A stretch of 64,000 nt of DNA from Bacteroidales bacterium (GCA_015061035.1 SUXK01000004.1:124001-188000); one strand, 5' to 3'; positions 34,755-44,961 are shown, counted from the first letter of the stretch. Notes: generated by a model from the sequence alone, not told the origin. A program made the numbers and translations.

Positions 34755-35672
34755 ATGCCTTTAACTATTCCCGTAAATCTTCCTGCAGTAGATTTATTAA
34801 AGCAAGAGAATATATTTGTGATGGACTCTCAAAGGGCGTCATCACAGGATATTCGTCCGCTTAAACTTGTGATTTTAAATCTAATGCCTCTCAAAATTAC
34901 AACTGAGACTGATTTGATAAGATTACTCTCAAACTCCCCTTTACAGATTGAGATTGATTTTATGAAGATTTCGGGACATGTTTCAAAGAATACCCCCATA
35001 GAACATATGGAGGCTTTCTACAAAGAGTTTTCTCTTATAAAAAAGGACAACTACGATGGTATGATTGTTACAGGAGCTCCTGTTGAACAACTTGAATTTA
35101 CTGATGTTTCGTATTGGAATGAACTTACAGAGATTTTTGATTGGGCAAGAACTCATGTTACATCTACTTTGTTTATATGTTGGGCAGCACAAGCTGCTTT
35201 GAACTACTACTATAAAGTTCCTAAATATCCTCTTTCGGAAAAGATGTTTGGCGTTTTCTGCCATTCGGTATATAATCGTAAGAATCCTATATTCAGAGGT
35301 TTTGATGATAAGTTTTATGCTCCTCACAGTAGACACTCTGAAATTAGAAGAGAAGATGTTGATAAAATCAAAGAGATAGAGATTCTTTCAGAGAGTGAAG
35401 ATGCTGGTATATATATGCTCATGGCAAGAAATGGACGTGAGATTTTTATTACCGGACACTCAGAGTACTCTCCTAATACTCTTAAAGACGAGTATTTCCG
35501 CGACAAAAATAGAGGATTGGACATTCAAATTCCGCAAAACTATTTTCCTAATAACGACACTTCAAAAGACCCTCAGGTTAAGTGGCGCGCACATGCCAAT
35601 TTATTATTTTCAAATTGGTTAAACTACTTTGTATATCAAGAGACGCCATACGATATAAAATCAATTAAATAA
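34755..35672 (+). CDS. metA: Homoserine O-acyltransferase, predicted acetyl-CoA specific
   Basis: Acylates homoserine in the first committed step of methionine synthesis. The 305-residue protein has all MetA landmarks at canonical numbers: catalytic C142 in FICWAAQAAL, H235 and E237 in GHSEY. Residue 111, in TGAPVEQLEF, is Glu. In this family Glu111 (as in Bacillus cereus MetA) goes with acetyl-CoA and Gly111 (as in E. coli) with succinyl-CoA. The product is therefore predicted to be O-acetylhomoserine despite the usual succinyltransferase label. No other methionine gene is nearby; it sits between an outer-membrane barrel gene and a U32-family gene. Confidence 0.92.
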   Translation: MPLTIPVNLPAVDLLKQENIFVMDSQRASSQDIRPLKLVILNLMPLKITTETDLIRLLSNSPLQIEIDFMKISGHVSKNTPIEHMEAFYKEFSLIKKDNYDGMIVTGAPVEQLEFTDVSYWNELTEIFDWARTHVTSTLFICWAAQAALNYYYKVPKYPLSEKMFGVFCHSVYNRKNPIFRGFDDKFYAPHSRHSEIRREDVDKIKEIEILSESEDAGIYMLMARNGREIFITGHSEYSPNTLKDEYFRDKNRGLDIQIPQNYFPNNDTSKDPQVKWRAHANLLFSNWLNYFVYQETPYDIKSIK

Positions 35673-35679
35673 GAGTGTT

Positions 35680-37494
35680 ATGCCTCATCGTATTGAGTTA
35701 TTATCCCCGGCTCGAGATACTTATATTGCACGAGAAGCAATACTTCATGGAGCGGATGCTGTATATATAGGCGCTCCTAAGTATAGTGCAAGAGTTGCGG
35801 CAGGAAACAACATTGACGAAATTGCCTCGCTGGTTGAGTTTGCTCATATATATGGGGCTAAAGTTTATGTTGCTCTTAATACAATCATTAAAGATGAGGA
35901 GATAAAAGAGGTTGAAGAGATAATTACCTCGCTATACAAAATTGGAGTTGATGCTCTTATTGTGCAGGATATGGGCATCACAAAGATGAATATACCTCCT
36001 ATTCAACTTCACGCAAGTACTCAATGCCATAATACAACTATTGAACAGGTTAAGTTTTTAGAACAATCGGGATTCTCGCAAGTTGTGTTGGCGAGAGAAC
36101 TCAATATTTCTCAAATTAATGAAATTTGCAAAAACACTAATGTCCCAATAGAGGTTTTTATCCATGGAGCGTTATGTGTTAGTTACAGTGGCAGATGTTA
36201 CTTAAGTCAGGCTTTAGCTAACAGAAGTGCCAACAGAGGTGAATGTGCTCAGTTTTGCAGATTACCATATAACCTTGAAGATGCAAATGGTAATGTTCTT
36301 GTAAAGGATAAACATCTTTTGTCGCTAAAAGATATGAACAGGAGTAACTCTATTGAAGCGCTCTTAGATGCTGGAGTTACCTCTTTTAAAATTGAAGGAA
36401 GGCTAAAGGATGTTGAGTATGTAAAAAACATAACCGCCTATTACAGAGGAATATTGGATGAGATTTTTTCAAGACGTAAGGATTACATTGCCGCCTCTTC
36501 GGGAAAAGCAAAAATAAGTTTTACTCCAAATCCATACAAGAGTTTCAATAGAGGGTTTACACCTTACTATGTTGGTGATAAGAGTTTTGGTAATATTGCT
36601 TCAATTAACACTCCTAAATCAATTGGTGAGGAGATTGGAGTGGTTAAATTGGTTAACTCTAATTCCATTGAAGTTTCTTCAAAAATAGAGTTACACAATG
36701 GAGATGGCCTATGCTTTACATCAAAAGATGGAAAATTCTCAGGGTTTGGAGTTAACAGAGTGGAAGGGAATAGATTGTATCCATCTTCAATGCCAGAGAT
36801 TAAGTGTGGCGATATAATATTTCGCAACAGTGATACTAAGTTTTCAAAATTACTTGCCTCACCTACTGCAGAGCGTAAAATTGCTATAAAAATGAGTTTG
36901 AGTTACTCTCAACCTTTTTTATTGTTGCAAGTTTGTGATGAGGATAATAATTCTATTACTATTAAAGAGGAGATTAAAGATTTAGAAATTGCTAAAACCG
37001 CCCAAGGGATAAACCAACAGACTCAACTAACTAAATTGGGGAACACTCCATTTGAGGCAATAGAGGTTGAGATAGAGGAGAGCAAAAACTTATTTATCCC
37101 ATCATCAATTTTAGCAAAGATAAGACGCAATGCTATTGAGAGCCTTATTAATCTTAGAATTAAAAATTATCCCCGACCTGAACGTAAAAGAGATTCTGTT
37201 CCATGCTACACTCAAGACGAAGTAAGTTTTGAGACAAACATTGCAAATAGTAAAGCAGAGGAGTTCTATCTTGAGCGTGGAGTAAAAAAAATATCTCGTG
37301 CCTACGAATTATATTCTGTTGAGGATGCCCCCTTAATGACAACACTACACTGCATTCGCCGCACTTGTGGCAAATGCCTGAAAACCAATGAAGGAAAAGA
37401 GTGGAAAGAGCCACTATTCCTTGTTTTGGGTAAAACAAGATTACAACTCCACTTCAACTGCAAAGAGTGTAAAATGATTATTAAAAAAGTATAA
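35680..37494 (+). CDS. Peptidase U32 family protein (TrhP/RlhA-like)
   Basis: A 604-residue cytosolic protein with a TIM-barrel-type N-terminal domain (ELLSPARD near residue 4, GADAVYIGAPKYSARVAAGN) and the U32 signature EVFIHGALCVSYSGRCYLSQ, followed by NRGECAQFCRLPY. The C-terminal part has a DUF3656-like extension and four Cys (RRTCGKCL, CKECK) that could bind metal or an Fe-S cluster. U32 proteins were named as collagenases. Better-studied bacterial members (TrhP, RlhA) work in hydroxylation of tRNA or 23S rRNA, so RNA modification is the likelier role. It starts 7 nt after metA. Confidence 0.85.
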   Translation: MPHRIELLSPARDTYIAREAILHGADAVYIGAPKYSARVAAGNNIDEIASLVEFAHIYGAKVYVALNTIIKDEEIKEVEEIITSLYKIGVDALIVQDMGITKMNIPPIQLHASTQCHNTTIEQVKFLEQSGFSQVVLARELNISQINEICKNTNVPIEVFIHGALCVSYSGRCYLSQALANRSANRGECAQFCRLPYNLEDANGNVLVKDKHLLSLKDMNRSNSIEALLDAGVTSFKIEGRLKDVEYVKNITAYYRGILDEIFSRRKDYIAASSGKAKISFTPNPYKSFNRGFTPYYVGDKSFGNIASINTPKSIGEEIGVVKLVNSNSIEVSSKIELHNGDGLCFTSKDGKFSGFGVNRVEGNRLYPSSMPEIKCGDIIFRNSDTKFSKLLASPTAERKIAIKMSLSYSQPFLLLQVCDEDNNSITIKEEIKDLEIAKTAQGINQQTQLTKLGNTPFEAIEVEIEESKNLFIPSSILAKIRRNAIESLINLRIKNYPRPERKRDSVPCYTQDEVSFETNIANSKAEEFYLERGVKKISRAYELYSVEDAPLMTTLHCIRRTCGKCLKTNEGKEWKEPLFLVLGKTRLQLHFNCKECKMIIKKV

Positions 37495-37572
37495 CTTTTC
37501 TCTCAAAAAATTGATATATTATATTGTTTAAAACTTTCTTTCAAAATATGAGGGAAAGTAGAGATTATTTTC

Positions 37573-37580
37573 TAAATTTG
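37573..37580 (+). promoter_or_regulatory. -7 element of the purH-mre operon
   Basis: TAAATTTG fits TAnnTTTG exactly; no good TTTG 19 nt upstream. A start near 37587 would lie after the ATG at 37585 and before the ATG at 37603, which decides the purH start. Confidence 0.45.
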
Positions 37581-37602
37581 TAGTTTGAAAATTCATTTTG
37601 CT

Positions 37603-39126
37603 ATGATAGAGACTAAAAAAATTAAAACAGCATTAGTATCCGTATTTTACAAAGACGGATTAGACGAGATTATTAAAAAGTTAGACGCTGAAGGTGTTAA
37701 ATTCATCTCAACTGGAGGTACTCAAAAGTTTATTGAATCATTGGGTATTGAGTGTACTCCCGTAGAGCAATTAACAACATACCCATCTATTTTTGGTGGT
37801 CGCGTTAAAACTTTACACCCTGCTATTTTTGGCGGTATTCTTTGCCGTCGCAACCTTGAACAAGATATGCAACAAGCTCAACAATATGGTATTGAAGAGA
37901 TAGATCTTGTTATTGTTGATTTATATCCTTTTGAAGAAACTGTAGCATCGGGAGCAAGCGATGCTGATATTATAGAAAAGATTGATATTGGCGGTATATC
38001 TCTTATTAGAGGTGCAGCCAAGAACTATAATGATGTTGTAATTGTTGCATCTAAAGGACAATATGCTCCTTTGATGGAGATGCTTAACAAGAATGGCGCA
38101 GCTTCAACTTTAGAGGAGCGTCGCTGGTTTGCTAAAGAGGCATTCGCTGTATCTTCTTCATACGATTCTGCTATCTTCAACTACTTTGATGGTGGTGAGC
38201 AATCAGCATTTAGAGCTGCTGCAGACAATGCTAAATCATTACGTTATGGAGAGAATCCTCACCAAAAGGGTGCTTTCTTTGGTAACTTCAACGACATGTT
38301 TGAGCAAATTCATGGTAAAGAGATTTCTTACAATAACTTGTTAGATATTGACGCTGCCGTAAGTTTGATTTCAGAATTTGACGAGACTACCTTTGCTATT
38401 CTTAAACACAACAACGCTTGTGGATTGGCTTCTCGCCCCACCCTTCTTGAGGCATGGAAGTGTGCTCTTGCAGGAGACCCTGTTTCGGCATTCGGTGGTG
38501 TGTTAATTGCAAATGCTGAGGTTGACGCTGCTACTGCAGAAGAGGTTAATAAACTTTTCTTTGAGATTATTATTGCTCCTTCGTACACTGCAGAGGCTTT
38601 AGAGATTTTAAAACAAAAGAAAAACCGTATAATTCTTATTCAAAAGAGAGGTATAGATGCAAAAGTTCAATACCGTTCACTTTTGAATGGTGTACTTATG
38701 CAAGAGCGTGACTTAAAAATTGAACTACCCGAAGAGTTGAAACAAGTTACAAACAAAGCCGTTTCGCCTGAAGAGATTGACGACTTGCTATTTGCTAACA
38801 AAATTGTTAAACATAGCAAATCTAATGCTATTGTTTTAGCAAAAGGCAAGCAACTTTATGCAAGTGGCGTTGGACAAACTTCTCGTGTTGACTCATTACG
38901 CCACGCCATTGAGAAAGCAAAATCATTTGGATTTGACCTTAACGGTTCTGTTATGGCTTCAGATGCTTTCTTCCCATTTGCTGATTGCGTAGAGATTGCA
39001 CACAACGAAGGAATTGATACCGTAATTCAACCCGGTGGTTCGGTTCGTGACAACGAAACTATTGAATATTGCAACAATAACAACATTGCAATGGTATTTA
39101 CTGGCATACGCCATTTTAAACATTAA
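37603..39126 (+). CDS. purH: Bifunctional AICAR formyltransferase / IMP cyclohydrolase
   Basis: Performs the last two steps of IMP synthesis. From the ATG at 37603 the protein is 507 residues. The N-terminal MGS-like cyclohydrolase domain (~1-150) starts IKTALVSVFYKDGLDEII and contains STGGTQKFIE and GRVKTLHP. The C-terminal transformylase domain has SLRYGENPHQKGAF, ILKHNNACGLA and ASDAFFPFADCVE, ending VFTGIRHFKH. An upstream in-frame ATG (37585) would add six residues, but it sits at the predicted transcription start, so I prefer 37603. mreB follows after 3 nt, an arrangement I recall as common in Bacteroidales. Confidence 0.93.
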   Translation: MIETKKIKTALVSVFYKDGLDEIIKKLDAEGVKFISTGGTQKFIESLGIECTPVEQLTTYPSIFGGRVKTLHPAIFGGILCRRNLEQDMQQAQQYGIEEIDLVIVDLYPFEETVASGASDADIIEKIDIGGISLIRGAAKNYNDVVIVASKGQYAPLMEMLNKNGAASTLEERRWFAKEAFAVSSSYDSAIFNYFDGGEQSAFRAAADNAKSLRYGENPHQKGAFFGNFNDMFEQIHGKEISYNNLLDIDAAVSLISEFDETTFAILKHNNACGLASRPTLLEAWKCALAGDPVSAFGGVLIANAEVDAATAEEVNKLFFEIIIAPSYTAEALEILKQKKNRIILIQKRGIDAKVQYRSLLNGVLMQERDLKIELPEELKQVTNKAVSPEEIDDLLFANKIVKHSKSNAIVLAKGKQLYASGVGQTSRVDSLRHAIEKAKSFGFDLNGSVMASDAFFPFADCVEIAHNEGIDTVIQPGGSVRDNETIEYCNNNNIAMVFTGIRHFKH

Positions 39127-39129
39127 AAA

Positions 39130-40149
39130 ATGGGACTATTTTCATTTACACAAGAGTTGGCTATTGACTTGGGTACAGCCAACACAATTATTATAAAAAA
39201 CGGCAAGGTGATTGTTGATGAGCCTTCAGTGGTTGCTTTGGATAAAAGAACCGACAAACTTATTGCCGTTGGTGAAGTTGCTCGCAAAATGCACGGAAAG
39301 ACTCACCCCAATATTACAACAATTCGACCTCTTCGCGATGGTGTGATTGCCGACTTCTATGCGGCTGAGCAGATGATTCGCGGAATGATTAAAAAGGTTG
39401 ATACTCACAAGCGTTGGTTTGCTCCTTCGTTGAGAATGGTTGTTTGTATCCCTTCGGGAAGTACTGAGGTTGAAATTCGTGCCGTGCGTGACTCTGCCGA
39501 GCATGCTGGTGGTAGAGATGTATATATGATATACGAACCTATGGCTGCCGCTATTGGTATTGGTTTAGATGTTGAGGCTCCACAAGGTAATATGATTGTT
39601 GATATAGGTGGTGGTACTACTGAAATTGCTGTTATTTCATTGGGAGGTATCGTATCCAACAAATCAATCCGTATTGCAGGCGATGACCTAACTTCTGATA
39701 TTCAAGATTATATGAGCCGTCAACACAACGTACGTGTTGGTGAAAGAACCGCTGAAGAGATTAAAATCAATGTTGGTTCAGTATTGACTGAATTGGATAA
39801 TCCACCAGAAGACTTCATTGTTCATGGACCAAACAGAATGACTGCTCTTCCTATGGAGGTTCCTGTAAACTATCAAGAGATTGCACATTGTCTTGAAAAA
39901 TCAATTTCAAAAATTGAAGCAGCCGTTTTGAGTGCATTGGAACAAACTCCTCCTGAATTGTATGCCGATATTGTAAGAAACGGTGTTTATCTTGCTGGAG
40001 GTGGCGCCTTATTAAGAGGCTTAGACAAACGCCTAACTGACAAAATTGGTATTCCTTTCCACATTGCTGAGGATCCTCTACACTCGGTTGCAAAAGGAAC
40101 AGGTATTGCCTTGAAGAATATTGATCGTTTCAACTTCTTAATGCGATAA
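39130..40149 (+). CDS. mreB: Rod shape-determining actin-like protein MreB
   Basis: Bacterial actin that polymerises on the inner membrane and directs the elongasome. The 339-residue protein has the amphipathic N-terminus (MGLFSFTQE), phosphate-1 loop DLGTANT, connect motif, phosphate-2 motif DIGGGTTEIAV and the adenosine motif YLAGGGALLRG. It heads the shape genes mreB-mreC-mreD-mrdA-rodA, which run without terminators. Confidence 0.97.
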   Translation: MGLFSFTQELAIDLGTANTIIIKNGKVIVDEPSVVALDKRTDKLIAVGEVARKMHGKTHPNITTIRPLRDGVIADFYAAEQMIRGMIKKVDTHKRWFAPSLRMVVCIPSGSTEVEIRAVRDSAEHAGGRDVYMIYEPMAAAIGIGLDVEAPQGNMIVDIGGGTTEIAVISLGGIVSNKSIRIAGDDLTSDIQDYMSRQHNVRVGERTAEEIKINVGSVLTELDNPPEDFIVHGPNRMTALPMEVPVNYQEIAHCLEKSISKIEAAVLSALEQTPPELYADIVRNGVYLAGGGALLRGLDKRLTDKIGIPFHIAEDPLHSVAKGTGIALKNIDRFNFLMR

Positions 40150-40169
40150 ATAAGCACTAATATTGCGAC

Positions 40170-41003
40170 ATGCGCAGGTTGATTGATTTTATAATAGCAC
40201 ATAGCAGTATACTCGTATTTGTAATTTATGTTACAATATCGATTATACTGTTGTTGCGTTTTAACCCTTACCAAGAGAGTGTGTTTTTTAACTCCGCAAA
40301 TGCTGTTATAGGAAAATACTACTCAATAATAAACAATATTACCGGTTATATAGGATTAAGAGAAATCAATTCTGAACTACAACAAAGCAATAGTGAATTG
40401 CTACTACAACTTTCACAACTTAAAGCAGAGTTTGAACAACTAAACAGCGAAAAAAATATTGAAGAGTTTTCTAAAGGTGCTATACAAAAAAATAAAATTT
40501 TTGCTATTGCCCGACCTGTTAATGTTACAACAACAAATGCTCACAACTACATAACCATAGACAAAGGTATGGATGATGGGGTTAAAGAGGGAATGGGTGT
40601 TGTTAATCGTAATGGTGTTGTTGGTATTATAAGTACAGTTTCAAAGAACTACTCATTGGTTATATCAATTCTTAATCCCAAATTAAGACTGAGTTGTAAA
40701 CTTAAAAATAGTGGTTATTTTGGGTCTTTAATATGGGATGGCAAATCGGCAGAATATGCTATTCTTGAAGAGTTACCTCGCCATGTGGAGTTTGAAAAAG
40801 GTGATACTATTATAACAAGTGGATACTCTTCTGTATTTCCAGAAGGATTGATGATTGGAACAGTTGAGGAGTCATCACGACAGAAGAATGACAATTTTAA
40901 TGCTTTAAAAGTTAAACTATCTACCGACTACTTTAAATTGGGTGATGTTTGCATTATTGACAACATAGAGAGAGAAGAACAAGAGTTATTGAATGTAAAA
41001 TGA
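40170..41003 (+). CDS. mreC: Rod shape-determining protein MreC
   Basis: Bitopic inner-membrane protein linking MreB to PBP2/RodA and activating PBP2. The 277-residue protein has one N-terminal membrane segment (~10-30), a coiled coil (~65-100), and the two beta-barrel periplasmic domains with VKEGMGVVNRNGVVGIIS and GYSSVFPEGLMIGTV. Its stop overlaps the mreD start by 4 nt. Confidence 0.93.
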   Translation: MRRLIDFIIAHSSILVFVIYVTISIILLLRFNPYQESVFFNSANAVIGKYYSIINNITGYIGLREINSELQQSNSELLLQLSQLKAEFEQLNSEKNIEEFSKGAIQKNKIFAIARPVNVTTTNAHNYITIDKGMDDGVKEGMGVVNRNGVVGIISTVSKNYSLVISILNPKLRLSCKLKNSGYFGSLIWDGKSAEYAILEELPRHVEFEKGDTIITSGYSSVFPEGLMIGTVEESSRQKNDNFNALKVKLSTDYFKLGDVCIIDNIEREEQELLNVK

Positions 41004-41512
41004 AAAGGGTTACAGTAGGATATTATATTATACTTGCATTCGTATTGATTATTTTGCAAGTAACCATACTTAGCAACATTGCACTATGGGGTGTTGCCAC
41101 GCCTTTTTTATTTTTATATCTAATAATGAAACTTCCTGTATCTACCTCACCCAATATTGTTATGACAGTTGCTTTTGCTATGGGTATCACAATAGATATG
41201 TTTTTCTCAACTCCGGGAGTATATGCATTATCATCTGTTGTCTCTGCTTTTATGCGAAGACCATATATTACGCTGGTTTTACAACATGAAGATGATTATG
41301 GTACAATGTATCCATCAATAAGGACATTAGGTACTGCACCATTTACTGTTTATACTCTTATTACAGCACTTACATTCTCAAGTGTAGTATTTATTGTTCA
41401 ATCATTTTCATTATACTCTCCGCTTCATCTTATACTTAAGATAGTAACCAGCACTCTGTTCACTTACATAATGGTAATGTGCGCAGAGTATATTCTTAAA
41501 GAGAAAAGATGA
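41000..41512 (+). CDS. mreD: Rod shape-determining protein MreD
   Basis: A 170-residue inner-membrane protein with five to six hydrophobic segments and the conserved ITIDMFFSTPGVYAL stretch. Identification rests on the hydropathy pattern, size and position between mreC and mrdA, with 4-nt overlaps on both sides. Confidence 0.9.
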   Translation: MKRVTVGYYIILAFVLIILQVTILSNIALWGVATPFLFLYLIMKLPVSTSPNIVMTVAFAMGITIDMFFSTPGVYALSSVVSAFMRRPYITLVLQHEDDYGTMYPSIRTLGTAPFTVYTLITALTFSSVVFIVQSFSLYSPLHLILKIVTSTLFTYIMVMCAEYILKEKR

Positions 41513-43371
41513 GAAAGGATTACAATCTTGAAAAAAGGAAATATATTATTGGCGGATTTATTGTTGTTATTGCCATTATATATATTGCTCGACTATTTAT
41601 GCTGCAAATAGTTGATACAGATTATAGACGCTTTGCTGAAGGAAATGCTTTCTTAAAGAAAGTTCAATATCCATCAAGAGGTTTGATTTATGACCGTGAA
41701 GGTCGCTTGATGGTTTACAACCAATCGGCATATGACGTTATGATGATTCCTCGCGAGGTTAAAGAGTTTGACACTTTGGCTTTTTGTAATGCAATTGATA
41801 TTACAAAAGAGGAGTTTGACCAACGAGTAAAGAGGATGAAAGATAGAAGATACAATCCGAGTTACTCTTCATATACTCCGCAACTTCTAATATCACAAAT
41901 GTCGGCAGAGGAGTATGGCAGATTGCAGGAGGTGTTATATAAATTCTCAGGTATATATGTCCAAAACAGAGTAATCAGGGAATACAATTACGATATTGCT
42001 GGTTCTCTATTAGGTAATATTCGAGAAGTATCTTCATCGGATATTGAGAATGATTCATACTACAACGCAGGAGACTATACTGGCGACTTGGGTATTGAGA
42101 AATCGTATGAAAAATATCTTCGTGGCGAAAAGGGTATTGAAATTCTTCTACGCGACTCTAAGGGCAGGATTAAGGGTGAATATGAGAACGGCAAATATAA
42201 TGAGGCGCCTATATCGGGTAAAAACTTAACACTCTCTATTGATGCAGAACTTCAAGAATATGGAGAGTATCTGATGCAAAATAAGATTGGTGCAATAGTT
42301 GCCATTGAACCATCTACTGGCGAGATATTGGCTATGGTATCTGCACCTACATATAAACCCTCTTCGTTGGTTGGACGAGAGAGAGGCAAGAATTACGCAA
42401 AACTGGTAAAAGATAAGTATAAACCTTTATACGATAGAACTATCATGGGAGTTTACCCTCCCGGATCTACCTTTAAACCGACTCAATCTTTAATATTCTT
42501 ACAAGAGGGTATTATAAAAGCATCCACATCATATCCTTGCCATGGAGGTTTTATTTCGGGACGACTTAAGGTTGGATGCCACCCACATAGTGCTCCTATC
42601 GCAATGAAACCTGCTTTAGCAACATCGTGTAACGCATATTTTTGCTATGGATTTAAGTCAATGCTCGACAACAGAACAAAATACGATCGTACAGATGAGG
42701 CTTTTACTCTATGGAAAGACTATATGGTCTCAATGGGATATGGATATAAATTAGGTGTTGACCTTCCTGGAGAGAAACGAGGTTTTATCCCTAATAGCGA
42801 ATATTACGACAAGTATTACAGAAAAGGACGCTGGAAAGCATTAACTATAATTTCAGTATCTATTGGTCAAGGCGAGGTGTTGGCAACTCCTTTACAGATT
42901 GCTAACCTATCTGCGACTATCGCCAACCGTGGTTACTATTATACCCCTCACGTTGTAAAGCAGATACAAGACTCTGAGATTGACTCTATATATACTCAAC
43001 GACACACCACAATGGTTGAAAGTAAATACTACGAAGATATTGTTGAGGGTATGCGTATGGCTGTAACAGATGGGACATGCCGTATAGGGGAGATTGAAGG
43101 AGCCGAAGTTTGTGGAAAAACTGGTACGGCACAAAACCCTCACGGCAGAGACCACTCAGCATTTATGGGATTTGCTCCTAAAAACAATCCTAAAATTGCT
43201 ATTGCAGTATATGTTGAGAATGCAGGTTTTGGTGCAACATACGCTGTTCCAATAGGCAGTTTAATGATGGAAAAGTTCTTAAACGACACTATTGCAATAG
43301 ACCGCAAACCTTTAGAAGAGAGAATGGCTAACTCAAATACAATTATTTACAGTGGCGTCAAGAAACACTAG
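41509..43371 (+). CDS. mrdA: Penicillin-binding protein 2 (elongasome transpeptidase)
   Basis: Class B PBP that cross-links lateral-wall peptidoglycan with RodA. The 620-residue protein has one membrane anchor (~11-31), a pedestal domain (~50-230), and a transpeptidase domain with active-site S320 in STFK, SCN in TSCNAYF, and K537-T-G-T. The proline-rich YPPGSTFKPT context is typical. The 3' end overlaps rodA by 20 nt in another frame. Confidence 0.95.
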   Translation: MRKDYNLEKRKYIIGGFIVVIAIIYIARLFMLQIVDTDYRRFAEGNAFLKKVQYPSRGLIYDREGRLMVYNQSAYDVMMIPREVKEFDTLAFCNAIDITKEEFDQRVKRMKDRRYNPSYSSYTPQLLISQMSAEEYGRLQEVLYKFSGIYVQNRVIREYNYDIAGSLLGNIREVSSSDIENDSYYNAGDYTGDLGIEKSYEKYLRGEKGIEILLRDSKGRIKGEYENGKYNEAPISGKNLTLSIDAELQEYGEYLMQNKIGAIVAIEPSTGEILAMVSAPTYKPSSLVGRERGKNYAKLVKDKYKPLYDRTIMGVYPPGSTFKPTQSLIFLQEGIIKASTSYPCHGGFISGRLKVGCHPHSAPIAMKPALATSCNAYFCYGFKSMLDNRTKYDRTDEAFTLWKDYMVSMGYGYKLGVDLPGEKRGFIPNSEYYDKYYRKGRWKALTIISVSIGQGEVLATPLQIANLSATIANRGYYYTPHVVKQIQDSEIDSIYTQRHTTMVESKYYEDIVEGMRMAVTDGTCRIGEIEGAEVCGKTGTAQNPHGRDHSAFMGFAPKNNPKIAIAVYVENAGFGATYAVPIGSLMMEKFLNDTIAIDRKPLEERMANSNTIIYSGVKKH

Positions 43372-44809
43372 CATAAACATATTGTCACAAATTGACAAAC
43401 CTACGTTGGTTCTCTATATAATACTGGTCTTTTGGGGCTGGGTTACCATCTATGCTGCAAGTTATAACTTTGATGATACATCAATCTTCAGTATGGATAG
43501 CCGTGCTGGCAAACAACTATTATGGATGGGGTTAACTACTATTTTGGCTTTTGGTATATTAGCAATAGATCATCGCAAATTTGAAGCATACGCCTATCCC
43601 CTATATGCCTTAACTATATTTATACTGATATTAACAATATTTATTGCTCCAAATGTAAAAGGCTCTCACTCATGGATTGTTCTTGGGCCTGTAAGGGTAC
43701 AACCTGCTGAGTTTTCGAAGTTTGCAGTAGCACTATGTCTTGCTCGGTTTATAAGTGCATATAACTTTACTCTTAAAAATTTATCAAATCTGGTTAAGGC
43801 AATTCTGCTAATTGTAGTTCCTGCTCTGATAATAATACTTCAAAGAGAGACAGGCTCAGCACTTGTATATTTAGCATTTACGTTAGTTCTTTTCAGAGAG
43901 GGAATGTCAGGATTAATTCTTTTGACAGGAGTTGGTTCTATTACATACTTTATATTGGCTCTTAAATATGCCGAGACGTTTTGGGGTATAACTTGCGTTG
44001 GTGATTTATTGGTATTAATCTTAATATTAGGTGTGTTGGTAATGATGACAACTTCGAGATATAAGAAGCGTGGAAGTTTTAAAATTATACTTATAATATG
44101 CTCCTCTGTTGCATTGATTACTGGAATTATAAACATATTTACTCCCATAAATTGGGTATATGCTTTATATGGAATGATTACAGCAACATCAATATATACT
44201 TTTATTCTATCGGTTAAGGCAAACACTACTAAACTACTTTTGCCAATAGGTATTGCTTTGGCTTCAATACTTTTTATGCTATCGGTAAATTATATGTTCA
44301 ACAACGTATTGGAGCCTCACCAACAGTCAAGAATTAAGGTATCATTTGGTATGGAAGATGATCCTCGAGGTGTGGGTTATAATGTAAACCAATCAAAAAT
44401 AGCAATAGGTTCTGGTGGTTTCTTTGGAAAAGGTTATTTAGCAGGTACACAAACAAAACTAAAATATGTTCCAGAGCAAGATACCGACTTTATATTTTGT
44501 ACCGTTGGTGAGGAGTTTGGTTTTGTTGGCTCTACCATTCTTATTCTATTGTACGTTTCATTAGTGCTAAGGATTATTACATTGGCTGAACGGCAACGTG
44601 ATGCTTTTGCGAGAGTTTATGGTTATTGTGTTGCATCAATATTTATATTTCATATAGTAATTAACCTTGGTATGGTTTTGGGTATATCTCCTGTAATTGG
44701 AATACCACTGCCCTTCTTCTCATACGGAGGCTCATCGTTGTGGTCGTTTACTATTCTACTATTTATTCTATTACGAATTGATGCCTCTCGTACCGAAAGA
44801 GGGTATTAA
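43352..44809 (+). CDS. rodA: Peptidoglycan glycosyltransferase RodA
   Basis: SEDS-family polymerase that extends glycan strands from lipid II, paired with PBP2. The 485-residue protein has ten or more membrane segments. It shows the SEDS landmarks GSHSWIVLGPVRVQPAEFSK and, near the end, PVIGIPLPFFSYGGSS, with EQDTDFIFCTVGEEFGF before it. The start is a GTG at 43352, inside mrdA, giving a 20-nt overlap; no ATG lies near. The insert between the middle helices (~215-290) makes it longer than E. coli RodA (370), as in other Bacteroidetes. Confidence 0.94.
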   Translation: MASRNTSINILSQIDKPTLVLYIILVFWGWVTIYAASYNFDDTSIFSMDSRAGKQLLWMGLTTILAFGILAIDHRKFEAYAYPLYALTIFILILTIFIAPNVKGSHSWIVLGPVRVQPAEFSKFAVALCLARFISAYNFTLKNLSNLVKAILLIVVPALIIILQRETGSALVYLAFTLVLFREGMSGLILLTGVGSITYFILALKYAETFWGITCVGDLLVLILILGVLVMMTTSRYKKRGSFKIILIICSSVALITGIINIFTPINWVYALYGMITATSIYTFILSVKANTTKLLLPIGIALASILFMLSVNYMFNNVLEPHQQSRIKVSFGMEDDPRGVGYNVNQSKIAIGSGGFFGKGYLAGTQTKLKYVPEQDTDFIFCTVGEEFGFVGSTILILLYVSLVLRIITLAERQRDAFARVYGYCVASIFIFHIVINLGMVLGISPVIGIPLPFFSYGGSSLWSFTILLFILLRIDASRTERGY

Positions 44810-44918
44810 ATGAAACTATTTTCATTATTACATAAAAGATAAATGACTTTATAATTTACTGTCTATTAACAATATACAAACCGAGTGAAAAATATTTCAA
44901 AAAAAATCATATAAAAGT

Positions 44919-44949
44919 ATTGTCAATTCAAAAAATAGTAGTACTTTTG
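44919..44949 (+). promoter_or_regulatory. Promoter of the tRNA-Arg/tRNA-Gly unit
   Basis: ATTG (44919-44922), 19 nt, TACTTTTG (44942-44949): perfect -7 and spacing, one mismatch at -33. The start would be near 44956, just before the tRNA. The region 44810-44918 holds nothing else I can support. Confidence 0.65.
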
Positions 44950-44961
44950 CATTCGGAAAAC

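Noticed and set aside
35680-37494. Secreted collagenase
   Set aside because: No signal peptide; the U32 name is historical and studied bacterial homologues act in RNA modification.
37585-37602. Upstream in-frame ATG for purH
   Set aside because: It sits at the predicted transcription start; family alignment favours the ATG at 37603.
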